This document shows, one piece after another, positions 34,486-42,177 of a stretch of 63,377 bases of DNA. How positions within the stretch are numbered: the stretch's first letter is position 1; every line of letters starts with the position of its first letter. This DNA comes from JBBQER01 sp052148155 (GTDB taxonomy: Bacteria > Actinomycetota > Acidimicrobiia > IMCC26256 > PALSA-610): NCBI GenBank assembly GCA_052148155.1, contig JBKQIY010000086.1, forward strand, positions 1 to 63,377. The letters are read 5' to 3'. The notes under the pieces were generated by a model. It was not told the origin of the DNA. It saw only the letters and a program-made list of their open reading frames with translations, and ran no database searches. The translations under genes were made by a program, and so were the position numbers.

Positions 34486-34758
34486 TTGGCCAAGAGCCGC
34501 AGCACGTTCGGAAAACGAGACCGCGAGATGGCCAAAACGGCCAAGGCGAACGCGAAACGCGCCCGGCGCGACGCCAGAGCCGACGCCGAGCCGGTCGAGC
34601 CGACCGTCAACCCTGACGGTGTCACCGCCGACGAGCTGGTCATACGCCTCAAAGAGCTCCACGAGTCCTTCGAGGACAACCGAATCTCGTTCGAAGACTT
34701 CGACGCCGCCCGCACCGATCTGGTGGATCGGATCGCGTTGATCATGGCGAGCGAGTAG
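34486..34758 (+). CDS. Small basic/acidic protein, unknown function
   Basis: A 90-residue protein starting at TTG 34486, fixed by AAGGAG (34474-34479) 6 nt upstream. The first half is very basic (AKSRSTFGKRDREMAKTAKANAKRARRDARAD). The second half forms a predicted acidic helix (TADELVIRLKELHESFEDNRISFEDFDAARTDLVDRIALIMA) resembling short SHOCT-like or coiled helical domains. It lies 64 nt after the helicase gene and may share its transcript, suggesting an RNA-linked role, but no family assignment is firm. Confidence 0.7.
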   Translation: MAKSRSTFGKRDREMAKTAKANAKRARRDARADAEPVEPTVNPDGVTADELVIRLKELHESFEDNRISFEDFDAARTDLVDRIALIMASE

Positions 34759-34784
34759 CCGCAGCCGGCGCGTAACGGCGATTC

Positions 34785-35921
34785 TTGGGTGTGCGCTACC
34801 TGCGGATGCCCATCGAGGTCGAGTCTCCCGAGCAACTCGGCTATCACACGATCACGAACAACCTCTCGGAAAGCTCCGTGTCGGATCGGCGGCTCGCAGA
34901 TCTCGGGCTCGACGCGACGATCCGATCCGCGCTCGACGAACTCGCATTGGGTTACGGCGACCATCTCGGTGACCCGAGATTGCGAGACGCGATCGCGGCG
35001 GGCGGTACCGGGTTCGGCGCCAACGACGTCTTAGTCATGCCCGGCGCGGCCGCGGCGCTGTTCGCGACCGCGACGTCGGTGCTCGAACCCGCCGATCACG
35101 CGGTGGTGGTGCGCACCAACTACGCGACGAATCTCGAAACGCCACGCGCGATCGGTGCCGACCTCGACATCGTTGACCTCGCATTCGAAGACGCGTGGCA
35201 ACTCGATGTCGCACACGTCGCGTCGCTCGTCAAGGCCGGCGTCACGAAACTGATTTCGGTGACGTGCCCGCACAACCCGACCGGAACGACGCTGGATGTC
35301 GCGTCGCTGCACGCGCTCGTCGATCTGGCCGAACGCTCGGGCGCGGTGCTGCTCGTCGACGAAACCTACCGTGAACTCACCCACGGTTCGCCGCTACCGA
35401 TCGCGGCCGCGCTTTCGCCGCGTGTGATCAGCGTCTCGTCGATGTCGAAGGCGTACGGGCTCGCCGGTTTGCGGATCGGCTGGGCGGTGTGTCGTGACCG
35501 GCAGCTGTTCGAGACGTTGCTCGCCGCGAAGGAGCAGATATTCATCTGCGGCGCGACGCTCGACGAGGCGATCGCAGCTCGGGTCCTGGCCGACCGCGAA
35601 CGGGTGCTCCCGCCGATCCTGTCGGACGTGCGGGCCCGGCTTTCGATCGTGGACGACTGGATCCGCGCGCAGGACACGTTCGAGTGGATCGAACCCACCG
35701 GTGGCGTTGTCGGCCTCGTTCGCTTCGTCGCGGCGACCACGGTCGACACGAACCGCTTCTACGAGGTGCTGCTCGCGCGGTACGGCACCTACGTCGGGCC
35801 CGGCCACTGGTTCGACGTGGACGATTCCTACTTTCGCCTAGGCTTCGGGTGGCCGACCGATCGGGAGTTGCGGTCCGGACTCGCGGCGTTGACGGCCGCG
35901 GCTGCCGACGCCATTCGCTGA
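34785..35921 (+). CDS. Class I/II PLP aminotransferase
   Basis: A 378-residue fold-type I aminotransferase. Features: MPGAAAALFATATSVLEPADHAVVV, CPHNPTGTTL (Asn contacts PLP), LLVDETYREL (Asp), SSMSKAYGLAGLRIGW with Lys222 for the Schiff base, and a C-terminal Arg in YFRLGFGW for the substrate carboxylate. It resembles aspartate/tyrosine aminotransferases and C-S lyase-like members; the exact substrate is unclear. Start TTG 34785, GTG 34791 or ATG 34806; MRYLRMPIE from 34791 looks most natural. It is 26 nt after the small basic protein. Confidence 0.85.
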   Translation: MGVRYLRMPIEVESPEQLGYHTITNNLSESSVSDRRLADLGLDATIRSALDELALGYGDHLGDPRLRDAIAAGGTGFGANDVLVMPGAAAALFATATSVLEPADHAVVVRTNYATNLETPRAIGADLDIVDLAFEDAWQLDVAHVASLVKAGVTKLISVTCPHNPTGTTLDVASLHALVDLAERSGAVLLVDETYRELTHGSPLPIAAALSPRVISVSSMSKAYGLAGLRIGWAVCRDRQLFETLLAAKEQIFICGATLDEAIAARVLADRERVLPPILSDVRARLSIVDDWIRAQDTFEWIEPTGGVVGLVRFVAATTVDTNRFYEVLLARYGTYVGPGHWFDVDDSYFRLGFGWPTDRELRSGLAALTAAAADAIR

Positions 35922-35928
35922 GGTGGTG

Positions 35929-35968
35929 AACCGGGCAAGGCGCTGCCCCGCAGTCGTAGCGCCGGGTT
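35929..35968 (+). promoter_or_regulatory. Structured leader before the FN3 protein gene
   Basis: GGCGCT (35939-35944) can pair with AGCGCC (35958-35963) and AACC (35929-35932) with GGTT (35965-35968), giving a two-part stem around a 13-nt loop CCCCGCAGTCGTA-like. It ends about 30 nt before the ATG at 36000. It could terminate the upstream aminotransferase transcript or form a 5' regulatory RNA. I tested it by eye against c-di-GMP and c-di-AMP riboswitch signatures and did not see their conserved blocks. Confidence 0.4.
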
Positions 35969-35999
35969 TCATGTTTGGGGGCGACGAGAGGTGAAGCCG

Positions 36000-37007
36000 A
36001 TGCGACGACGCATGCTCGGACTCGTGGTCGTAGTTGGGCTGACCGCATGGAGCATGAACGCGGCGACGTCGGCCGGCGCGGCCAGCCAGCCCGGCCCGCC
36101 CGGACGGCCGACCGCAATGTCGGGCGACCAATCGGCGCGTCTGTCCTGGCCGGCGCCGAGCAACGGCGGTTCGCCGATCACCATCTATCTGGTGACGCCG
36201 TACCTCGGAACCCATGCGCGGCCGACACGCTCGTTCCACTCGAACAAGACGTCTGAAGTCATCACCGGGCTTTCGAACGGCAAGACGTACACGTTCAAAG
36301 TCGCGGCGCACAATGCGGTCGGTACCGGCGATCCGTCGGCAGCGTCGAAGTCGGTGACGATCGGAGCGCCGTCCGCGCCGGCTGGTCTGAGAGTCGCGCC
36401 CGGAAGCGCGCAGGCGACCGTCTCGTGGCACGTGCCGGCCAGCAACGGCCACCCCATCTCGAGCTATGTCATCACCCCCTACCTGGGTACGGTCGCCCAG
36501 ACAGCCCAGACGTTCCATTCGAGTGCGACGGTGGAGGTCGTCACCGGCCTCACCGACTTGAAGTCGTACGCATTCCGAGTCGCGGCGCGGAACAAGGTCG
36601 GCCCGGGCCCGCAGTCCGCGCCGGCCGGTCCGGTGAAACCGACGTCGGCGCCGACGCTTTCGGTCATGGTTCTGATCGACTCGGCCCACAACGTCGACAA
36701 GAGCGCGATCGTCGACGCGTACGGTCATCCGCTGTACATGTACGCACCCGACGGTTCTGGCACGATCAGTACGGCGGGCGCCAACTTGGGTTTGTGGCCC
36801 GCGGTGGTCTGGTCGGGCACGCCGACCGTCGCTGGTGGCCTCGACGCGAACAAGGCCGCCGTGTACGTGCAGCACGACGGAACCCGTCAGCTCTCCTACA
36901 ACGGCCATTTGCTCTATTCGTTCTTGTACGATTTCACCCCCGGTACCGCCACCGGCGACGGTGAGACCGGCTTCTATCTTCTGTCGCCGTCCGGCGACCA
37001 GAACTGA
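36000..37007 (+). CDS. Exported protein: two FN3 domains plus COG4315-like domain
   Basis: A 335-residue secreted protein. The signal peptide is RRRMLGLVVVVGLTAWSMNAATSAGA. Two fibronectin type III domains follow (about 32-122 and 123-215); both contain NGG/NGH-PI, YLVTPYLGT/YVITPYLGT, SxxxEVITGL and YTFKVAAHN/YAFRVAARN, so they arose by duplication. The C-terminal domain (about 220-330) has GHPLYMYAPDG, LWPAVVWSGTP, QLSYNGHLLYSF and is of the secreted repeat type of unknown function (YxYxxD-like). Start ATG 36000 is preceded by GAGAGG 8 nt upstream; GTG 35991 is possible. The protein at 58665-59192 has the same C-terminal domain. Confidence 0.8.
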   Translation: MRRRMLGLVVVVGLTAWSMNAATSAGAASQPGPPGRPTAMSGDQSARLSWPAPSNGGSPITIYLVTPYLGTHARPTRSFHSNKTSEVITGLSNGKTYTFKVAAHNAVGTGDPSAASKSVTIGAPSAPAGLRVAPGSAQATVSWHVPASNGHPISSYVITPYLGTVAQTAQTFHSSATVEVVTGLTDLKSYAFRVAARNKVGPGPQSAPAGPVKPTSAPTLSVMVLIDSAHNVDKSAIVDAYGHPLYMYAPDGSGTISTAGANLGLWPAVVWSGTPTVAGGLDANKAAVYVQHDGTRQLSYNGHLLYSFLYDFTPGTATGDGETGFYLLSPSGDQN

Positions 37008-37026
37008 GATCTTGGACGCTGGCCGA

Positions 37027-37737
37027 GTGTGGGGTTTCGAAGAGCCGGGCGAACTGGATCAGCTGCTGGTCATTTCGCCGCACCTCGACGACGCGGTCGT
37101 GTCCTGCGGCGCGTTGTTGCTTGCGCATCGTGGCGCGTCAGTGGCCACGTTGTTCGCGGCGTCTCCGGCGACCTATAGCGATCCTCTCAACGAGCACGAC
37201 ACCGATTGCGGATTCACGCCCGGCGACGACACGATGGCGTTGCGGCGCGACGAAGACGTCCGCGCCCTCGCGGCAGTTGGCGCCACGCCACGCTGGCTGC
37301 ACCTGCACCAGCACTCACACGTGGAACGAGCCGATCCCATCGTCGAACCGCCGGGAGCGGTCGACGCCCTCGTCGAAACCATCGCCGATCTCCAACCGAC
37401 GTGCGTCGTCGCGCCGCTCGGCCTTTCGCACCCTGACCATCAGGCGTGTCACGCGTCGGCGCTGGCCGCCCGCGAACGGGCCGACCCGGTGCCGTGGCTG
37501 TGGTACAGCGACTTGCCGTACGTGTTCATCCCGCGAGTGCTCGCGGCGCGTTTTCGAGCGTTACACAAGGTTGGGATCACCGCGACGCCTGCGTGTCCGT
37601 CGGTTTCGAACGACTTCCCCGCGAAATGGCGTGCGTTCGGCGAATACGTAACCCAGGTGCCGGTGCTCGATCGGCTGTGGCGACTACGCGAACGTCTCGA
37701 GCGCGCCGGCGAGCAGTACTGGACGCTCGACCGCTAA
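37027..37737 (+). CDS. PIG-L/LmbE-family deacetylase
   Basis: Zinc-dependent N-deacetylase, 236 residues from GTG 37027 (TTG 37012 also possible). The zinc motif is ISPHLDDAVVSCGALL (HxDD near the N terminus), and the second part is LGLSHPDHQACHASALAA with the zinc His. FAASPATYSD and DTMALRRDEDVRALAAVGA are also typical. Relatives deacetylate GlcNAc-linked small molecules (mycothiol pathway), lincosamide precursors or glycans. It is 19 nt after the FN3 protein and convergent with the next gene, 4 nt apart. Substrate not determinable. Confidence 0.85.
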   Translation: MWGFEEPGELDQLLVISPHLDDAVVSCGALLLAHRGASVATLFAASPATYSDPLNEHDTDCGFTPGDDTMALRRDEDVRALAAVGATPRWLHLHQHSHVERADPIVEPPGAVDALVETIADLQPTCVVAPLGLSHPDHQACHASALAARERADPVPWLWYSDLPYVFIPRVLAARFRALHKVGITATPACPSVSNDFPAKWRAFGEYVTQVPVLDRLWRLRERLERAGEQYWTLDR

Positions 37738-37741
37738 CACC

Positions 37742-38194
37742 TCAGCGGCGCGCCGCGCCACGTACCCGCATCGAAGCCTGGAGCGCGCTGCGACTGCGGT
37801 CTTGCGGATTCTGGATCAAGATCAGTGCGAGCACACCGACCACCAACGCGAACGAACCCATCAACAAGGCGAAATCGCGACGGCTGTACACCTTGTTGGG
37901 GCATATCTGGCTCGGCGTGCCCTGACCGGTGTCGTTGCCGACCCGCTCGTTGGTCAACGACGCGCTGTCGACCTTCCAGTGATGGGAGCTGTAAATGAAG
38001 CCGCTCCCGCAGGAGTACGACGGTGCGCCGAACACGTCGGCGTGCACGGGCCACAGTCCGATCGCGAGCGCAAGCGCGAAGAAGGCGGCCATGGCCCAGA
38101 CGACGTTTCTCTGAGCTCGAGGCAGACGCACGGCGCTCCACACGTTTGGGGTCCGCGTCGCGGTGAGGCCTACGCCACCCCGCCCAACTCCCAC
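37742..38194 (-). CDS. Membrane protein with a two-Cys extracytoplasmic loop
   Basis: No family recognised. It has 150 residues with one membrane helix at about 33-50 (VVWAMAAFFALALAIGLWP), an outside loop of about 60 residues with two Cys (PSYSCGSGFIYSSHHW and SQICPNKVYSRRD), and a second helix (FALLMGSFALVVGVLALILI) followed by a basic tail. The Cys pair and the CPNKVY/RRD text resemble small actinobacterial membrane proteins with a conserved extracellular disulfide loop. GTG 38194 is the annotated start; an internal start near 38130 is possible. Confidence 0.65.
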   Translation of the reverse strand: MGVGRGGVGLTATRTPNVWSAVRLPRAQRNVVWAMAAFFALALAIGLWPVHADVFGAPSYSCGSGFIYSSHHWKVDSASLTNERVGNDTGQGTPSQICPNKVYSRRDFALLMGSFALVVGVLALILIQNPQDRSRSALQASMRVRGAARR

Positions 38195-38219
38195 ACTGGA
38201 GCCCAGTCTACGGTGCGGG

Positions 38220-39146
38220 TTACCCGTCGGCTAGGGCGGGCGGCTGGGGCCGGACCAGCATGTCCGAGTGCTCGACCCGGGCGAGCGTCAGCACTCCCCA
38301 CAGCATCGCCACGAGCGCCCCGATCAGGACGATCGCGGCCAGGGAACCTGAGAGTCCGAGCTTCTCGTTGAGCAGACCGACGCCGAGTGCCACACCGGTG
38401 AGTGGCTGCATGACTTGCTCCGCTCCGACCGCGGCCGCAAGCCCGCCGGTTTGGAAGGCGCTCTGCGCAAGCACGAGGCCGGTGATGGAGGTGACGGCAA
38501 GCGCGTACGGTTCCCAATGCGAAACCCAGTTGAAGGCTCCGCCACCGAGATAGTGCACGAACGCTTTCGTGAGCACAGCACTGGTGCCGAACAGGGCGCC
38601 CGCTCCGAGGCCGAGAAACGCCGCCCGGTTCGATCCCGACGCGGCGCGCGCGGCGAGGACGCAGATGGTGACGAATCCGATGATCGGAGGCGCGGCAATG
38701 AGCCACGAACGGGTCGTCGCGAGTTCGGCACCGCGCGTCGGAGCGACGACCAGCAAGAACAGTGACACGCCGAACGCGAGCACAACCGCGGCAGCCCACC
38801 CCGCCCGGTCGATGTGACGACGATTGATGCTCGCTCCCAAAAACAACGACAGGAGCAACGAAGTCGCCAGGATCGGCTCGACCAGCACAAGTGTGCCGGT
38901 ACCGAGCGCGATCGCTTCGAACACGTAGCCGCCGACGTCGGCGCCCATGCCGAACAGCCATCGGGGACGGCGGGCAAGCTGGGCGAGCAGGCCGATTTTG
39001 AGTGTCTTTTCTTCGGCGACCTGTTCGGCCTCGTGCTGTTGCAACACGTTGCTGAGGGCGTACGACAGCGCGGCCGCGACGGCGCAGGTGACGGCAATCC
39101 CCAACCGACCGACGGTGACATCGACGGTGATCAGCCTCGTCAGCAC
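38220..39146 (-). CDS. DMT-superfamily permease (NIPA/EamA-like)
   Basis: A 308-residue membrane protein with about nine to ten helices, an internal two-half repeat of the drug/metabolite transporter fold, and conserved stretches such as VLQQHEAEQ (first helix end), LFGMGADVGGYVFEAIALGTGTLVLVEPILATSLLLSLFLG and AAAVGAEQVMQPLTGVALGVGLLNEKL. These resemble NIPA-like members of the superfamily. GGGAGG 4-5 nt before GTG 39146 supports the start. It probably moves small molecules or Mg2+; direction and substrate are unknown. It is alone in its transcription unit apart from the membrane protein downstream. Confidence 0.82.
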   Translation of the reverse strand: MLTRLITVDVTVGRLGIAVTCAVAAALSYALSNVLQQHEAEQVAEEKTLKIGLLAQLARRPRWLFGMGADVGGYVFEAIALGTGTLVLVEPILATSLLLSLFLGASINRRHIDRAGWAAAVVLAFGVSLFLLVVAPTRGAELATTRSWLIAAPPIIGFVTICVLAARAASGSNRAAFLGLGAGALFGTSAVLTKAFVHYLGGGAFNWVSHWEPYALAVTSITGLVLAQSAFQTGGLAAAVGAEQVMQPLTGVALGVGLLNEKLGLSGSLAAIVLIGALVAMLWGVLTLARVEHSDMLVRPQPPALADG

Positions 39147-39352
39147 GTCGCCTCCCTCGCCAGGAGCACCGAGCCCTCAACCGCCTGTCACCCTACCGGC
39201 GTCACGCCGGCTGCGGGTCGCCCATTGTTCGAGCGGCGCAGCTCATGTTCCGAGCGGCTGGGGCGGGTCGTTGTCGTCGCGGAATGCGCCCTGGTCGCGG
39301 CGTGCATCGAGGCGGCCCAGGACCGGGAAGTTGCGGATTTCGAAGAGCGGGC

Positions 39353-39550
39353 CACCGCGCCGGCGGTGGCGACGCCGAGCGCCAGATGCCCGGTCCCGAC
39401 GACGACACCGATCGCCGCCGTCGCGAAGATCGCCGACGCGGTGGTGATCCCGCGGATGAACTCGTTCTGGCCGTGCACAACGACACCGGCACCGATGAAG
39501 CGACGCCGGCACCGATGCAACCGATGCCGGACCACGCCGGCGAGAGCCTG
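39353..39550 (-). pseudogene. mgtC/sapB-like fragment, frameshifted
   Basis: The frame ending near 39353 encodes FIGAGVVVHGQNEFIRGITTASAIFATAAIGVVVGTGHLALGVATAG, the core membrane signature of MgtC/SapB proteins. The remaining N-terminal helices and the C-terminal domain are missing. Just upstream, a near-perfect 20-bp tandem duplication (39498-39517 and 39478-39497 on the minus strand) shifts the frame: with one copy removed, the neighbouring frame reads SGIGCIGAGVVVHGQ, the expected family text. I infer a decayed and truncated gene. A short 136-residue frame (39188-39598) could still be translated but would not be a functional MgtC. Confidence 0.55.
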
Positions 39551-39607
39551 AGGTGAGGTTTTCGAGACCGCCGCGGTGATCGCGGTGGCGGTCGGCACAT
39601 TTCGAGT

Positions 39608-40366
39608 CTACGTGTGTGTGCAACGGTCGGCGGTGGGGGCGGGCGCAACCTCGGTTCCTTCGAAGTCTGCGAGTGTGCTGATGCGAAACCGGCCGTCGCG
39701 GTCGGTGTCGCGACGCATCCGGTCGTCTCGCTCGCGGTAGTAACGCTCACGGTGATAGCGCGCGGTGCTCGGTGCGTAGCTCGCGATGAAGACCCGACGA
39801 GCGGCGTCGCTGTTATTCGCTTCGCTGTAATGCGGAGCAAACCCATCGATGCATACCGCGTCGCCTGCGCAGAGCTCGGCAGGAAACCACTCAAGCGTCG
39901 ACGCGACGTCGGCACGCACGACGCCTCGTTCGTCGACGGGGAGAACCTCGCCGACACCGGCGGCCAACCACAGACAACCGGACTCCACGCGGCAGTCGTC
40001 GATCGCGACCAGGATCGACACGACCCGTTCAACACCCGGATACGCGACGATGTCTTGGTGGGTGCTGTAGCCCGCCCCGCCCGGCTGTTTGTAGTTGAGC
40101 TTGTCCTTGAACGCGACGACCGTCTCGCCGAGCGCGGCCTGCGCACGCGACTGCAGCACTCCGGCGACGAGCGACGCGACGCCGTCGTGGCACACCGAAA
40201 CGTTCTCGGTACGGCAGATACGCGGCCCGAGCGGCGTGCGCTCGGCGTAGTGGCCCCATATATGGGAGCCGCTCGGCCACGCCTCGATCGTGTCCGCCCA
40301 GCCCTGCAACGCGTCCGTTTCGGCTCGGTCGAGCAGCCCCCGGACAATGACTTCAGTTCCAACCAT
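39608..40366 (-). CDS. Phytanoyl-CoA dioxygenase (PhyH) family oxygenase
   Basis: A 252-residue Fe(II)/2-oxoglutarate oxygenase. Iron ligands are His103 and Asp105 in YSTHQDIVAYPG and the distal His179 in GFAPHYSEANNS, with Arg190/191 nearby for 2-oxoglutarate. LNYKQPGGAGY precedes the metal motif as in PhyH enzymes, and VSILVAIDDCRVESGCLWLAAG is typical of the core barrel. ATG 40366 gives the shortest frame that keeps all motifs; the upstream frame is shadow of the cupredoxin gene. Relatives hydroxylate acyl-CoA, amino acids or small metabolites. It is 26 nt after the cupredoxin gene on the same strand. Confidence 0.85.
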   Translation of the reverse strand: MVGTEVIVRGLLDRAETDALQGWADTIEAWPSGSHIWGHYAERTPLGPRICRTENVSVCHDGVASLVAGVLQSRAQAALGETVVAFKDKLNYKQPGGAGYSTHQDIVAYPGVERVVSILVAIDDCRVESGCLWLAAGVGEVLPVDERGVVRADVASTLEWFPAELCAGDAVCIDGFAPHYSEANNSDAARRVFIASYAPSTARYHRERYYRERDDRMRRDTDRDGRFRISTLADFEGTEVAPAPTADRCTHT

Positions 40367-40392
40367 GTCTGGGAAACTACCCACCGGTTCGG

Positions 40393-41124
40393 CTAGGCGT
40401 GTCGTCGACGCGATCGGAACGTCGTTGCCCCAAGTCCGCACACGATCAACAACACTGCGAGCACGGTCACCCCATCCGTGTTGCCTCCGGTGCTCGCAAG
40501 CTGTGGAGACGACGGCAGCGCCGGCGCGGTCGTCGACGTTGCGAGCGTCGACGCGGTCGGAGACGAGGCTGGCGTCGTCGTGGTCGCGGCGGCGGTGACC
40601 GTGACGGTCCCGTGCATCAGCGCGTAGCCGTGGATCTGGCAGTAGTACACGTAGGTGCCGGCTGCGGTGAATGTGTGGGAGAACGTTGTCCCCGAAGCTG
40701 CGGCGACGTTGGCCGAAGAAAACGACGTGTCGGTGCCGGTCCCTCCTGACGTGCCGTCGCACGCAGCGGGCGTGCAACGGGTGACGGTGTGCCCGGCGCC
40801 GCTGCGGTTCACCCACGTGACGGTGTCGCCGACCGCGACGGTCACCTGTTCCGGAACGAAACAGAATGCGGCGCAGTTCGTCGAAATGGTGACCGTCGGA
40901 TCGGGCGTCGCTCGAGCCTTCGCGGCCGGCGCCGGGGCGGCGAGGGTCCGGGCGGCAACGCGGGCAACCGCCGCACCGTCGGTCCTGGTCCTGGTCCTCG
41001 TCGTGGTCGTGGCCGTGGTCGTGGTTTTGGAACGAGGCGCGGCTGCGAGCGCCGGCACGGCCGATGCCATCGTCAGGACAGCCGCGCCCAGACCGAGCGC
41101 GGCGACGGTCGCCAGTCGATGCAT
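40393..41124 (-). CDS. Surface-anchored plastocyanin-like cupredoxin
   Basis: A 243-residue exported protein. The signal peptide (LATVAALGLGAAVLTMASAVPALA) is followed by a Thr/Arg-rich linker and a type 1 copper domain (about 75-178) with ligands His112 (GHTV), Cys162 (YYC), His165 (IHG) and Met170 (LMHG). After a Thr/Ser/Pro stalk come LASTG (209-213), a hydrophobic helix and RSRRRHA, a sorting-type C terminus with LAxTG rather than LPxTG. Two more Cys (CTPAAC) sit in an inserted loop between ligands. Likely a wall-attached electron carrier. Divergent from the MOSC gene. Confidence 0.85.
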   Translation of the reverse strand: MHRLATVAALGLGAAVLTMASAVPALAAAPRSKTTTTATTTTRTRTRTDGAAVARVAARTLAAPAPAAKARATPDPTVTISTNCAAFCFVPEQVTVAVGDTVTWVNRSGAGHTVTRCTPAACDGTSGGTGTDTSFSSANVAAASGTTFSHTFTAAGTYVYYCQIHGYALMHGTVTVTAAATTTTPASSPTASTLATSTTAPALPSSPQLASTGGNTDGVTVLAVLLIVCGLGATTFRSRRRHA

Positions 41125-41225
41125 GATGAAGCCCCCGTAGGTTCGCCAATGATCCGCGGACAGTGCTGGCAGATTGCCATACGACCGCCGCCCGCGTTCC
41201 GTTCACCGGCTCGGACAGGAGTGCA

Positions 41226-42092
41226 ATGAGTTCGAACGAAGCGACCGTGGCCGCGATCTGGCGCTACCCGGTGAAGTCGATGCTGGGCGAGGAACTCGAC
41301 GTCAGCGCGATCGGGGAACGAGGCCTGGCAGGCGACCGTGCCTACGCGCTCGTCGATGTCGAGACCGGCAACATCGTGAGCGCGAAGAATCCGCGCCGGT
41401 GGGGGACACTGTTCGAGTGCCGAGCACGGTACCTCGAGTCGCCCGATCCGGCCGGTGAGGTACCGCCGGTTCGGATCACGATGGCCGACGGGACGACCGT
41501 ACGCAGCGACGACGCCGACGTCGCTGACGTGCTGTCTCGGGCGCTCGGACGCCGGGTCCGGTTGACGACCCAGGCGCCCGCCAAGGTGATGATCGAGCAG
41601 TACGTGCCGCACGTCGTTGGTGTCGTCGACGAACGCGACGACACCGTCAGCGAAGGACAGATCGCGTTGTTGGCGCCGGCGGGAACGTTCTTCGATTGTG
41701 CGCCCGTACACGTCGTGACCAGCGCGAGTCTGGCCGCGCTCGCAGCCGCGTATCCCGGCGGACGTTTCGACCCGAGGCGCTTTCGCCCGAATGTGTTCAT
41801 CGACGCCGGCGCCGACGCGTCCGGTTTCGTGGAGAACGCGTGGGTGAACCGCACGTTGCGGGTCGGTCCCGACGTCGCGCTTCACATCGTGCTGTCGGTC
41901 CCGCGCTGCGTCATGACGACGTTGGCGCAAGACGAGTTGCCGGCCGACAAGGGCATCCTTCAGACGATCGCCCGCGAGAACCGCTTCGAGATCCGCGGGC
42001 TCGGCCCGAGCTCATGCGTGGGCGTATATGGCGTCGTGGCTACCGGCGGCGCGCTGTCAAGAGGCGATCGGGTCGGCATCGTGTCCCAATGA
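41226..42092 (+). CDS. MOSC-domain protein
   Basis: A 288-residue protein with an N-terminal MOSC_N beta barrel (AAIWRYPVKSMLGEELDVSAIGERGLAGDRAYALVD) and a C-terminal MOSC domain (about 150-285; VHVVTSASLAAL, DPRRFRPNVFID, RCVMTTLAQDELPADKGILQTI). The Cys in PRCVMTT is the conserved residue that in mARC and molybdenum-cofactor sulfurase relatives binds Mo-cofactor or carries sulfur. AGGAG at 41217-41221 supports ATG 41226. Stand-alone MOSC proteins of this sort may be Mo-cofactor oxidoreductases or sulfur carriers. It faces the cupredoxin gene divergently, so a joint redox role is possible but not shown. Confidence 0.87.
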   Translation: MSSNEATVAAIWRYPVKSMLGEELDVSAIGERGLAGDRAYALVDVETGNIVSAKNPRRWGTLFECRARYLESPDPAGEVPPVRITMADGTTVRSDDADVADVLSRALGRRVRLTTQAPAKVMIEQYVPHVVGVVDERDDTVSEGQIALLAPAGTFFDCAPVHVVTSASLAALAAAYPGGRFDPRRFRPNVFIDAGADASGFVENAWVNRTLRVGPDVALHIVLSVPRCVMTTLAQDELPADKGILQTIARENRFEIRGLGPSSCVGVYGVVATGGALSRGDRVGIVSQ

Positions 42093-42177
42093 TCGGGGCC
42101 TCGAAATCTGTCCCGTGTGCACGTGTTGTTCAGCCGTCGGCAAGCTTGGTGTCTCATCCGATCGGTACGTTCGAAAC

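Noticed and set aside
35929..35968. c-di-GMP or c-di-AMP riboswitch before the FN3 gene
   Set aside because: A stem is present but the conserved blocks of these riboswitch classes were not seen; kept only as a structured leader.
39608..41206. 532-residue oxygenase with a long N-terminal extension
   Set aside because: The extension is antisense or out-of-frame text over the cupredoxin gene; the PhyH domain is complete from ATG 40366.
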